Shown in pieces: positions 1 through 9,347 of a DNA stretch of 24,172 nucleotides (position 1 is its first letter; the number at the start of each line of letters is the position of its first letter). The stretch comes from Symbiodinium natans (Eukaryota > Sar > Dinophyceae > Suessiales > Symbiodiniaceae), in contig CAJNDS010001298.1 in the NCBI GenBank assembly GCA_905221605.1, forward strand, positions 1-24,172, in the 5' to 3' direction. A program made the position numbers and the translations under genes. The notes beneath the pieces are model-generated. The model searched no databases and was not told the DNA's origin. It saw nothing but the letters and a program-made list of their open reading frames with translations.

Positions 1-800
1 TAATTTTGGCGAAAACACTTTTCTTTTTTGAAATATCATCTTTGCAGATAAATATGAATATTTGCAGCCAAAATTCAGTTCATTTCTCTCCGGGATGAAT
101 TCTTACATCATTCGATACAAGATATATGAAGAATCTTCGAAAAAATAGATTTGACGACCATTCTCTTTTTTTCAAATATCATCTTTGCAAAAACATTGAT
201 TTCTGGACATGAAGAAGTCTCGAATTCCATTTGGTTTTGCAGAAATGATAAAAAAAACATGGTCAGATTCTTCGTCATAATTTCTTGATTTCTGGAATCG
301 AAGAAATCTCAAATCATATCTGGTTTGGCAGAAATGATACGAATCATGATCAGATTCATTTCTATCTGGCTTGGCAGAAATGATACGAATCATGATCAGA
401 TTCTTCGCCATATATTTTTGATTTCTGGAATCGAAGAAATCTCAAATTATATCTGATTTGGCAGAAATGATACGAATCATCATCAGATTCTTCGACAAAA
501 ATAATTGGAATCAAGGCTATCTCAAAAATTCATTTCATTTGGCAGGATTGATATGAATCATCAGATTCTTCGTCAAAAATGATTTATGAATCCAAAGAAA
601 TATCAAAGAAGAAAATCCGAAAGAAATTGAATTTTCATTGAATTTGATGGAAGATGAATGATCAATATCTTCATCATGTGATCCTATAAGAAAACGTTTG
701 AAAACAGACCCTTCAAAGGAATCTCATCTAGGAAACTTCGAGTTATATTTCATCAGATGAAGAAAAGTTTTTTTATCCAAGCAATCAAGATACTCCATTA
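1..800. repeat. AT-rich region with degenerate tandem repeats
   Basis: No convincing gene is present. Between about 190 and 590 there are four to five diverged copies of a motif pairing TTTCTGGAATCGAAGAAATC with TTGGCAGAAATGATACGAAT and a closing CAGATTCTTCG, the last seen near 264, 397, 483 and 562. Spacing is irregular (about 80-130 bp). The short minus-strand reading frame over 172-411 is only this repeat read through. The flanks 1-190 and 600-800 are AT-rich with no recognisable signal. Confidence 0.6.
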
Positions 801-804
801 TGAA

Positions 805-1056
805 AGAAAGATAAGACGAGGTCCAAGATCTCATATGCTGAATTTACTTAAACCTCCTTGCCTGACCACACATGCTCAATTTACTTAAACCTCCTTGCCT
901 GACCAAGACACCCTTACAAAGAAAAGCAAGAGGAGGCCCAAGGACTCACATGCTCAATTTACTTAAACCCCCTTGCCTGACCAAGACACCCTTACAAAGA
1001 AAGCAAGAGGAGGCCATGCTCAATTTACTTAAACCCCCTTGCCTGACACCCTCAGG
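805..1056 (+). repeat. Short tandem repeat block, 66-78 bp period
   Basis: The phrase ATGCTCAATTTACTTAAACC followed by CCTTGCCTGACC recurs at about 834 (variant), 872, 950 and 1016. Between copies lie ACACCCTTACAAAGAAA and CAAGAGGAGGCC. The spacing is 78 and then 66 bp, with a shorter first step. A 63-codon frame at 872-1063 exists only because 78 is divisible by three, and I do not call it a gene. Confidence 0.75.
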
Positions 1057-1115
1057 GTTCTAGGGTTTAGGGTTTAGGGTTTAGGGTTTAGGGTTCAGTG
1101 TTTAGGGTATTTTTC
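1057..1115 (+). repeat. TTTAGGG telomere-type tract (interstitial)
   Basis: About six near-perfect TTTAGGG units appear in a row, with edge variants (TTCTAGGG, TTCAGTGTTTAGGG). TTTAGGG is the telomere repeat of plants and several algal groups including dinoflagellates. Sequence continues on both sides, so this is an interstitial or subtelomeric tract and not a chromosome end. Confidence 0.85.
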
Positions 1116-1139
1116 CAGTATGAATTTGTACACGTTCAG

Positions 1140-1585
1140 TTGGAGGCGCTAATGCCAGAGCGTGCAGTCGGGGACGTGGCTGAAATAGTCGGACAGTTGC
1201 GAAATCACGAAAATGAGCGGTCAGTGTGGGGAACAACGAAATAGTCGGACAGTTGTGAAGTCACGATGAACAACGAAATAGTCAGGCAGTTGTGAAGACA
1301 CGAAATTGACCGGTCAATGTTGTAGGGAAGAACGAAATAGTCGGACAATTGTGAAGTCACGAAACTGACCGGTCACTGTTGTAGGGAACAACGAAATAGT
1401 CGGACAATTGTGAAGTCACGAAACTGACCTTTCAGTGTTGTCTGAGAAGTCACGAGACTGACCGGTCAGTGTTGTGGGGAACAAAGAATAATCGGATAGT
1501 GGAGAAGTCACGAAACTGACCGGTCAGCATTGTGGGGAACAACGAAAGAGTCGGACAGTTGTGAAGTTACGAAACGACTCTTCTT
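1140..1585 (+). repeat. About 58-bp tandem repeat with palindromic core
   Basis: Six to seven diverged units carry the phrases GAACAACGAAATAGTCGGAC, AGTTGTGAAGTCACGAAACTG and ACCGGTCAGTGTTG. The GAACAACG phrase starts near 1231, 1268, 1328, 1386, 1479 and 1537, giving mostly 50-60 bp spacing. The core ACTGACCGGTCAGT is a perfect 14-bp palindrome at 1457-1470, with shorter palindromic versions in other units. Confidence 0.8.
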
Positions 1586-1690
1586 TGTTGGCCTGACAGC
1601 TACTTGCGTGAATGTTTCGCCGCTTCTTTACTGGCCCGGCCAGCTACTGAAGTGAATGTTTCGACTCTTCTTTGCTGGTCCTGCCAGCTA
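1570..1690 (+). repeat. Three copies of a roughly 50-bp repeat
   Basis: The phrase GTGAATGTTTCG followed by CTTCTTT, GCTGG and CCAGCTAC recurs. The first copy is truncated on its left (CGACTCTTCTTTGTTGGCCTGACAGCTACTT), and the third runs straight into the 36-bp minisatellite. No gene is evident. Confidence 0.65.
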
Positions 1691-4600
1691 CGCGTGTCAC
1701 GGTGTTGTCCGTCTGTGGGTGGGTTGGGCGTGTCACGGTGTCGCTTGTGGGTGGGTTAGATGTGTCACGGCATTGTCCGCTTGGGAGTGGCTTGGCCGTG
1801 TTACGGTGTTGTCCGCTTGGGGGTGGGTTGCGTTGTCCGCTTGTGGGTGGGCGTGTCACGCTTGTGGGGGTGGGCGTGTTACGGTGTTGTCCGTCTGTGG
1901 GTGGGTTGGGCGTGTCACGGCGTTGTCCGCCTGTGGGTGGGTGGGTGTGGCACGGTGTTGTCCGCTTGGGAGTGGGTTGGGCGTGTCACGGTGTTGTACG
2001 CTTGGGGGTGTCTTGTTGTCCGCTTGTTGGGTGGGCGTGTCACGGAGTTGTCCGCTTGTGGGTGGGCTGGGCGTGTTACCGTGTTGTCCGCTTGCGGATG
2101 GGTTGGACATGTCACGTAGTTGTCCACTTGAAGTATGTGGGTTGAGAGTGTCACGGTGTTGTCTGCTGTCCGCTTGTGGGCGTGTCACGGTGTTGTCCGC
2201 TTGTGGGTGTGGTTGTTTGTGTCTTGGTGTTGTCCGCAAGTGGGTGGGGTGGGCGTGTTACGGTGTTGACCGCTTGGGTGTGGGTTGGCCGTGTCACGGT
2301 GTTGTCCGCTTGCGGGTGGGTTGTGTTGTCCGCTTGTGGGCGGTTGGGCGTGTCACGGTGTTGTCCGTCTGTAGGTGGGTTGGGCGTGTCACGGTGTTGT
2401 CCACTGATGGGTGAGTTGGGCGTGTCACGGTGTTGTCCACTTGCGGGTGGGTTGGGCGTGTCACGGTGTTGTCCGCTCGTGGGTGGGTTGGCGTGTCACG
2501 GTGTTGTCCGCTTGTGGGTGGATTGGGAGTGTCACGAGGTTGTCCACTTGTGGGGTGGTTGGGTATGTCACGGAGTTGTCCGCTTGCAGGTTGGTCGGGC
2601 GTGTCACGGTGTTGTCCGTTTGTATGGGTTGGGTGTGTCTTGGTGTTGTCCACTTGCGGGTGGGTTGGGCACGTCAAGGTGTGGTCCGCTTATGGGTGGG
2701 TTGGGCGTGTCACGGTGTTGTCCGCTTGTGGGTGGGTTGGGCGTGTCACGGTGTTGTCCGCTTGTGGGTGGGTTGGGCGTGTTACAATGTTGTTCGCTTG
2801 TGGGTGGCTAGGACGTGTCACGGTGTTGTCCGCTTGTTGGTGGGCTGGGCGTGTCACGGTGTTGTCCGCTTGTGGGTGGGTTGGGCGTGTCACGGTGTTG
2901 TCCGCTTGCGGGTGGGTTGGGCGTGTCATGCTGATGTCCACTTGTGGGTGGGTTGATCGTGTCACGGTGTTGTCCGCTTGTGGGTGGGTTCGGGGTGTCA
3001 CGGTGTTGTCCGCTTGCGGGTGGGTTGGGCGTGTCACGCGGTGTTGTCCGCTCGTTGGTCGATTGGGCGTGTCACGGCGTTGTCCGCTTGTGGGTGGGTT
3101 GAGAGTGTCACTGTGTTGTCCGCTTGTGGGTGGGTTGGGCATGTCACGGAGTTGTCCGCTTGCAAGGGGTGGATTGAGAGTGTCACTGTGTTGTCCGCTT
3201 GTGGCTGGGTTGGGCGTGTCACGGTGTTGTCCGCCTGTGGGTGGGTTGGGCGTGTCACGGTGTTGTCCGCATGCGGGTGGGTTGGGTGTGTCACGGTGTT
3301 GTCCGCTTGTGGGTGGGTTGAGCGTGTCACTGTGTTGTCCGCTTGTGGGTGTGTTGGGCATGTCACGGAGTTGTTCACTTGCAAGGGGTGGGTTGAGAGT
3401 GTCACGGTGTTGTCCGCTTGTGGCTGGGTTGGGCGTGTCACGGTGTTGTCCGCCTGTGGGTGGGTTGGGCGTGTCACAGTGTTGTCCGCTTGCGGGTGGG
3501 TTGGGCGTGTCGCGGAGTTGTCCGCTCATGGGTGGGTTGGGCGTGTCATGGTGTTGTCTGCTTGTGGGTGGGTTGGGTGTGTCACCATGATGTTTGCATG
3601 TCAGTGTGTTGGATGTGTCACGGTGTTGTCCACTTGTGGGTGGGTTGGGTGTGTCATGGTGTTGTCTTCTTGTGGGTGAGTTGGGCGTGTCACGGTGTTG
3701 ACCGCTTGGGTGTGGGTTGGCCGTGTCACGGTGTTGTCCGCTTGCGGGTGGGTTGCACGTTTCACGGTGTTGTCCGCTTGTGGGTGAGTTGGGCGTTTTT
3801 CGGTGTTGTCCGCTTGTGGGTGAGTCGGGCGTGTCATAGTGTTGTCCGTTTGTGGGTGGGTTGGGTGTGTCACGGTGTTGTCTGCTTGTGGGTGAGTTGG
3901 GCGTGTCATGGTGACGTCGGCTTGCGGGTGGGTTGGGTGTGTCATGGTGTTGTGTTGTCCGCTTGTGGGTGGGCTGGGTATGTTTCGGTGTTGTCTGCTT
4001 TGAGGTTGGTTGGGCGCGTCACGGTGTTGTCCGCTTGTGGGTGGGTTGGGCGTGTCACGCCGCTGTCCGCTTGTGGGTGGGTTGGGATTGTCACGGTGTT
4101 GTCCGCTTGCGGGTGGGTTGGGTGTGTCACGGTGTTGTCCGCTTCTGGGGGGGTTGGGCGTGTCACGGTGTTGATCGCTTGTGGGTGGGTTGGGAGTGTC
4201 AGGGTGTTGTCCACTTGCGAGGGGTGGGTTGGGAGTGTCACGGTGCTTTCCGCTTGTGGGTGGGTTGGGCGTGTTACAATGTTGTTCGCTTGTGGGTGGC
4301 TTGGACGTGTCACGGTGTTGTCCGCTTGTGGGTGGGCTGGGCGTGTCACGGTGTTGTCCGCTTGTGGGTGTGTTGGACGTGTCACGGTGTTGTCCGCTTG
4401 CGGGTGGGTTGGGTGTGTCACCATGATGTTTGCATGTCAGTGTGTTGAATGTGTCACGGTGTTGTACTTGTGGGTGGGTTGGGCGTGTCACGGTATTGTC
4501 TGCTTGTGGGTGGGTTGGGACTGTCACGGTGCTGTCTTCTTGGGGGTGAGTTGGGCGTGTCACGGTGTTGTCCGCTTGTCGGTGGGCTGGTGTCACGGTG

Positions 4601-5066
4601 TTGTCTGCTCGTGGGCGGGTTGGGCGTGTGTGTCATGGTGTTGTCCGCTTGGGAGTGTGTTGGGCGTGTGCGTCACGGTGTTGTCCGCTTGCGAGTGTGT
4701 TGGGCGTGTCACGGTGTTGTCCGCTTGTGGGTGGGTTGGGCGTGTCACGGTGTTGTCCGCTTGTGGGTGGGTTGGCCGTGTCACGGTGTTGTCTGCTTGG
4801 GGGTGGGTTGGCCGTGTCACGGTGTTGTCCGCCTGTGGGTGGGTTGGGCGTGTCACGGTGTTGTCCAATCGTGGGTGGGTTTGGCGTGTCATGGTGTTGT
4901 CCGCCTGGAGGTGGGTTGGGCGCGTCGCGGTGTTGTCCGCCCTGGGTGGGTTGGGCGTGTCACGGTGTTGTCCGCTTGCGGGTGGGTTGGGCGTGTCACA
5001 GTGTTGCTCGCTTGTGGGTGGGTTGGGCGTGTCACGGTGTTGTCCGCTTGTGGGTGGGTTGGGCGT
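1690..5066 (+). repeat. 36-bp G-rich minisatellite, about 90 copies
   Basis: The unit reads CGTGTCACGGTGTTGTCCGC followed by TTGTGGGTGGGTTGGG, 36 bp in all, with point variants and a few short units. Because 36 is divisible by three and most units lack stops, several frames on both strands stay open for hundreds of codons. One plus-strand frame is open for 583 codons as a 12-residue repeat (VGRVTVLSACGW). These frames are all equally repetitive, so none is called as a gene. Each unit has three closely spaced GGG runs on the plus strand. Confidence 0.95.
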
Positions 5067-5446
5067 GTTTAGGCTTGTTTTGGTCACCAACACTGACTAC
5101 TTTACTAAATGTGCCGCCCGATTAAGGTCAACCAAACTGACTATTATTTGCAAATGCTTCACGGTTTAGGGTTTAGGTCTGAATTTTCGGCTAAGGGTTT
5201 AGGGTTTAGGGGGCTTAGTTTAGGGTTTCAAGTTTTTTGAATTCAGGGTTTAGGCCCCAGGTTATTAAACACCATTTGGTGGCAACAAATCGTACTTCTC
5301 CCCATCTTTGAAAATCAAACACACATTGAAGGCAACAAATCGTACTTCTTCCCATCTTTGACAATGAAGCACAAATTGGTGGCAACAAATCGTATTCTTT
5401 CTTGCCGTCGTTGATGATCAAGCACACATTGGTGGCAACAAACCGT
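5067..5446 (-). repeat. Inverted partial unit of the subtelomere-like satellite
   Basis: The reverse complement matches the satellite that fills 16064-24008. Read on the minus strand it has three 50-bp sub-repeats (CGATTTGTTGCC phrases), then TTTAATACCCTGGGG/CCTAAACC, the CCCTAAA-rich block, ACCGTGAAGCATTTGCAA, and the GTCAGTTTGGTTGACC and GTCAGTGTTGGTGACC phrases. On the plus strand this shows as TTTAGGG blocks at about 5165-5250. It joins the minisatellite abruptly on both sides. Confidence 0.88.
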
Positions 5447-5840
5447 GGCCAACTCACCCACAAGCGGGGAACACCGTGACACGGCCAACCCACCCACAAG
5501 CGGACAACACCGTGACATTCCCAACCCACCCCATTCAAGTGGATAACACCGTGATACGCCCAACCCACCCACAAGCGATCAAAACCGTGACATGCCAAAC
5601 CCCCCCAGAAGCGGACAACACCATGACACACCCAATCCTCCCACAAGCGGACAACACCGTGACACGCCCAACCCACCCCCAGGCGGACAGCACCGTGACA
5701 ATCCCAACCCACCCACAAGCGGACAACACTGTGATACGCCCAACCCACCCATAGGCTGACAGCACCGTGACACGCCCAACCCACCCACAAGCGGACAACA
5801 CCGTGACACTCCCAATCCACCCGTAGGCAGACAACACTGT
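5447..5840 (-). repeat. Inverted copy of the 36-bp minisatellite, about 11 units
   Basis: Units read CCCACCCACAAGCGGACAAC followed by ACCGTGACACGCCCAA. This is the reverse complement of the 1690-5066 array. The repeat frames here on both strands (for example 5476-5754 plus) are read-throughs of a 12-codon period. The block ends abruptly at about 5840, where the forward satellite starts with ATTTTAAAGATCGAAG. Confidence 0.93.
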
Positions 5841-6378
5841 GAATTTTAAAGATCGAAGATAGATCTTGAGGAAACTTGGGTCGTTTACGTAGTTGTAAGG
5901 TCTTCGGTGGGTCGAGGGTAAAGGATTGGAGATAGATCGATCTTGAAGAAATTTGTATTGTTTACATAATTGTAAGGCCTTCGGTGGGTCGGTATCTATG
6001 CGAGGCATGGCAAGGTGTACGATTTGTTGCCAGCAATTTGTGCTTGATTGTCAAAGATGGGAAGAAGTACGATTTGTTGCCACCAACGTGTGCTTGATCA
6101 TCAAAGATGAGAAGAAGTACGATTTGTTGCCGCCAATTGGTGGTTGATACCCTGGGCCCTAAATCCGGAATTCTACAAACTTGAAACCCTAAATTAAGCC
6201 CCCTAAACCCTAAACCCTAAACCGAAAAAACAATCCTAAGCCCTAAACCGTGAAGCATTTGCAAAAAATAGTCAGTTTGGTTGACCCAAACCGGGCGACA
6301 CATTTAGTAAAGTAGTCAGTGTCGGGGCCCAAAATAAGCCTAAACCCGACACCCTAAACCCTAAACCCTAAATTTTAA
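5841..6378 (+). repeat. Subtelomere-like satellite unit (forward, short)
   Basis: One forward unit runs from the GATCGAAGATAGATCTTGAGG anchor at 5851 to the next anchor at 6380 (529 bp). It has fewer 50-bp sub-repeats than most units of the main array. It contains CCCTAAA-type blocks near 6187-6225 and 6350-6372. The variant GATTGGAGATAG links it to the subfamily at 22003-24008 and separates it from the middle subfamily, which reads GATTGCAGATAG. Confidence 0.88.
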
Positions 6379-7023
6379 AGATCGAAGATAGATCTTGAGG
6401 AAACTGGTGTTGAAGAAGGTACACAATTATTAGCACGTACTGAAACATTTTCAAAAGAAACTAAATTTGGTGATATTGTTCCTGCGCCAGGCCCAATTTC
6501 AATAAATCCAATATGGAATACAACAAATTATGTATATCCAATAGTGGTTATTAAAAATGCTTTAGATTTGAAAGAGAATCAAGACGCTCATATACGTTTA
6601 AAATTGCGTTATCACCTTGTATGTAGTACATTGATACCTTCTATGTATTGTGTTATGAGTGATACATATAATACTGATCCTTTGTGGTTCGTTTACGTAG
6701 TTGTAAGGTCTTCGGTGGGTCGAGGGTAAAGGATTGGAGATAGATCGATCTTGAAGAAATTTGTATTGTTTACATAATTGTAAGGCCTTCGGTGGGTCGG
6801 TATCTATGCGAGGCATGGCAAGGTGTACGATTTGTTGCCAGCAAATTGTGCTTGATTGTCAAAGATGGGAAGAAGTACGATTTGTTGTCACCAACGTGTG
6901 TGGCTGATCATCAAAGATGAGAAGAAGTACGATTTGTTGCCGCCAATTTGTGCTTCATTGTCAAAGATGGGGAGAAGTACGATTTGTTGCCACCAATGTG
7001 TATTGATTATCAAAGATGGGGAG
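6379..7023 (+). repeat. Satellite unit interrupted by two insertions
   Basis: A second forward unit begins at the anchor at 6380. It is split first by the 279-bp AT-rich insert (6406-6684) and then cut at 7023 by the retrotransposon. The rest of the same 50-bp sub-repeat resumes at 16064 (AAGTACGATTTGTTGCCGCC), so this unit spans both sides of the element. Confidence 0.85.
6406..6684 (+). other. AT-rich insert with 93 uninterrupted sense codons, origin unknown
   Basis: Elsewhere the satellite reads AAACT directly followed by TGGTTCG. Here exactly 279 bp lie between those halves, with no lost base and no target duplication. The insert is clearly AT-rich, unlike the flanks. Reading from its first base it is open for all 93 codons, with A/T-ending codons typical of an AT-rich coding sequence. 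The frame stays open leftward to a TAA at 6376 and rightward to a TAA at 6727. There is no ATG until late in the insert (about 6641). The translation includes FGDIVPAPGPISINPIW and YVYPIVVIKNALDLKENQ and looks like a globular protein fragment. I do not recognise the family. It could be a transferred gene fragment (organelle, symbiont or virus of the host) or an assembly chimera. Confidence 0.6.
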
Positions 7024-7231
7024 CTTACTGTTCGCGAGCGAATGGTGTTTTACCGTTTGCTTCCATACTGCCTCTGCGAAAAACGGTGTGTTCCGTTTGT
7101 TCGTGGTTTGTAACCTAAAAAGTTTCTGTGCTTGTCGTGCTTGGAATTGCGAACGACAATTTGCAAAACTTCGTTTTCTGGAGATCTGTGTGTGCAGCGC
7201 TGGCTCCACAGCTCAGTGCGAAAAATTTTGA
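7024..7231 (+). repeat. Left terminal repeat A1 of the retrotransposon
   Basis: 208 bp, starting CTTACTGTTCGCGAGCG and ending GCGAAAAATTTTGA. It matches A2 at 15531-15738 over its full length with two substitutions (CCTAAAAAG versus CCCAAAAAG, and CAAAACTTCG versus CAAAATTTCG). It probably carries the 5' end and promoter of the genomic RNA, by analogy with other split-repeat elements. No promoter motif could be identified. Confidence 0.93.
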
Positions 7232-7319
7232 GGACTCGAGGCCGCTTCTAGCTTAGTGGCTCTGTACTGGGTGCTAAGACTTTAGTCTCGTGCAAGCTTC
7301 CCCGCGATCGGGGGGGTGG
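7232..7319 (+). other. Leader between A1 and the first reading frame
   Basis: 88 bp between the A1 repeat and the first in-frame ATG (7320). The frame is also open from a GTG at 7290. There is a G7 run near 7310-7316. Nothing else is recognisable. Confidence 0.4.
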
Positions 7320-7631
7320 ATGGACCTTTCGGCATCCAGTGTATCCACGTCGTCATCCGACGATTTCCGTGTGCCCGTGCCGCCCTTTGTCTTTGCGCCT
7401 GTTCGCATTCGACCCCTGCACTATCACGTGCCTGACCTTCAGCGCCGTATTGAGGCGCCGCCTGATATTTTCAGCTACATTGTTGAACCCAGCTTCCGTG
7501 GCCTCCTTGTTAGTCGGAGTGAAGGGGCCAGGTTCCTTCTCTGCCTCACGGTGTCTGACTGGAACCAGTTCAGTGCTGCTGCCCATTGGGTGCAGTCGTG
7601 TTACCGCCAACTGCTTCCTCTACAAGGTTGA
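7320..7631 (+). CDS. Small first ORF of the element, or 5' exon of the recombinase gene
   Basis: An ATG-started frame of 103 codons ends at TGA 7629-7631. The product begins with a Ser-rich stretch (MDLSASSVSTSSSDDF), followed by a more globular segment (PDIFSYIVEPSFRGLLVSR, ARFLLCLTVSDWNQF). It lies in the same frame as the recombinase frame that restarts at 7680, with TGA and TAG (7674) in the 48 bp between. It could be the N-terminal part of the recombinase protein broken by small indels or joined by splicing, or a separate small protein. A second frame (7339-7683) is also open here, but its product is Cys/Leu/Arg-rich and less protein-like. I recognise no domain. Confidence 0.45.
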   Translation: MDLSASSVSTSSSDDFRVPVPPFVFAPVRIRPLHYHVPDLQRRIEAPPDIFSYIVEPSFRGLLVSRSEGARFLLCLTVSDWNQFSAAAHWVQSCYRQLLPLQG

Positions 7632-7679
7632 CTGGTGTTGCTGCCACGTCTACAGACAGTCTGCCGGATATAGAGGGGG

Positions 7680-9347
7680 ATGATGTCTCGGTTGGCCATC
7701 CTGGAATTGCCCCCCTTTGGGTCTGGTGTGCAGTCCTCTGGGCCGTTGTTCGTGTTGCCAAGGCCGTCGGATGCGGAAGCTGAGGCCCTGGATTGGGGAG
7801 ATGAAAACTCCCCTGTCTCAGCGATGGAAGACTTTATGGTTGAAGCCAACCATGACATGTCTGAGCTCAGCTCTGAGCACACTTCATGCAGGTCATGTTT
7901 GCGTGATGATCTGCTAAGCCAGTCTGCTGAGCATGACGCCTCCGGGGATGAACCTCAGTTGACCGAGACTGAGAAACTTCCTGTTGATGAGCCTCCATCA
8001 AAGATGGCCCGCACCGTGGGTGATGTGTTCGCCGACAACTTTGTGCGTTTGGCGGATGGGGGCATGTCTGATGTTGTTTTGCCATGGGAGCTGCCTGCTG
8101 TTAGTGCAATCTTTGGTGAATCCTCAGTGTTTTCTGAACTTAAAATGCCAACCCTTTCAATGCGTGAGACGGAAGTCTGGACCCCTCAATCGCCTCCGTG
8201 TGATCCATTCGCTTCCTTGGATGAACCGCAGGAGCCGTTCGTGTCTGGTGACCTTGCGTCCAATGTTTTCAAGGTCCTCTCTGATGTGGACGTTGATGCC
8301 CAGCACCGTAAAGCGGTGAGGCTTGCAGTTGATAAGTGGATTGTAATCATGCGTAGAAACCGCAAGATGCACCCGGAGTGCGAGGTTGATCCACAGGCAT
8401 TGGAGGCGTGCATTGGGTCGAGGGCCGCAGGAACTGCCTCCAAGAGGGCGGGTAGCATCCTCACGTTCCTGAGGTGGTTTGACACAATTGTTGGTGCCAA
8501 CCTCGACCCCTTTACTGATGACATGTTCTGGAGGTACATGCAATTGTTAGATGGCTCGCAGGCCCCGCCGTCCAAAGCCTCGTCCTTCTTGTCAGCCTTG
8601 CGTTTTGCTTATTTCGTGATGGATGTTACTAACATTCCTAACAAGCTAAGCCGCAAGTGTGTTGGTGCGGCTGAGCGTATGTTGGCCAACCTTGGGGACC
8701 TCTAACAAGCTCCCCCACTTACCGTGGCACAAGTCCGCATCCTTCATTCACTGTTGCATGGACAAGGTACCTCGGATTGGGATCGGGCCTTTGCTGGATA
8801 TTGCCTTTTGTGCTTGTATACGCGTGCTAGACAATCTGATTTCCGCAAAGTGGCATACGTGGACACGGATGGAGAAGGTCGTGATGGCTACGTGGTGATC
8901 CGGGTCAAGCAACATAAAACTGCCAGGGCAGCCAGAAGAGTTGCTCAGCTGCTCCCAATCTTGATTCCATTGCGAGGAATCTCGGACAATGAGTGGTTCG
9001 AATCATGCAAGTGTGCCTTTGAGAAAGTTGGTCTGCTGTTGCAAGGACATGTTGGTGCTGCGCTCTTCCGTCCACCACTAGCCAGTGGCGTGCTGGCTCG
9101 CAGGGCCATTACGTCGGGGGAAGTTTCCACCTACTTGAGGCTCGCGCTTGGTGATAATGCCGTATCCTCGCACAGCTTGAAGAGAACTTGCATCTCTTGG
9201 GCCAGCAAGGCTGGGTCCAAGAAGGAGGTTCGATCTTGTTTGGGCAGGCATGTCACAGCTGTTGAAGGAACGGAAGCCGTGTACTCTGTTGAGCTAAGCA
9301 TGGGGCCCGTGCGGGAGCTGGAAACGGTGTTGGATGCCATCAGATAG
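7680..9347 (+). pseudogene. Tyrosine recombinase (integrase) with in-frame TAA
   Basis: This protein would integrate the circular DNA copy through a phosphotyrosine intermediate. Read in one frame from the ATG at 7680, it starts with an acidic linker (about 190 residues). A helical core-binding domain follows (about residues 195-340, roughly 8270-8700: QHRKAVRLAVDKW, ILTFLRWFDTIV, FLSALRFAYFV). The catalytic domain comes next. The signature residues are in order: Arg I in RARQSDF (codon 8829), H-x-x-R in SSHSLKRT (His 9171, Arg 9183), the GRH histidine (9249), and Tyr at 9282 in AVYSVEL. A TAA at 8703-8705 separates the core-binding domain from the catalytic domain without a frame change; both sides are clearly coding. 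The frame then reaches TAG at 9345. All catalytic residues are present, so one nonsense change is the only obvious lesion. Recoding or a sequence error is possible. Recombinase identity is secure. Confidence 0.88.

Noticed and set aside
1057-1115. True chromosome end
   Set aside because: Only about six TTTAGGG units, with long non-telomeric sequence on both sides; CCCTAAA blocks recur internally all through the window.
1690-5066. CRISPR array (36-bp repeats)
   Set aside because: The repeats are directly adjacent with no unique spacers, are degenerate, and sit in a eukaryotic repeat context.
3418-5169. 583-codon open frame, and similar long frames at 1656-5125 on both strands
   Set aside because: They arise from a 36-bp repeat (12 codons) with few stops. 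Several frames on both strands are equally open and all give the same 12-residue repeats. There is no sign of selection for one frame.
7024-7231. Classical LTR of a Copia/Gypsy element
   Set aside because: A1 does not have a simple partner at the far end. Its copy lies inside a B1-A2-B2 arrangement, there is no TG...CA boundary or target duplication, and the element encodes a tyrosine recombinase instead of a DDE integrase and protease.
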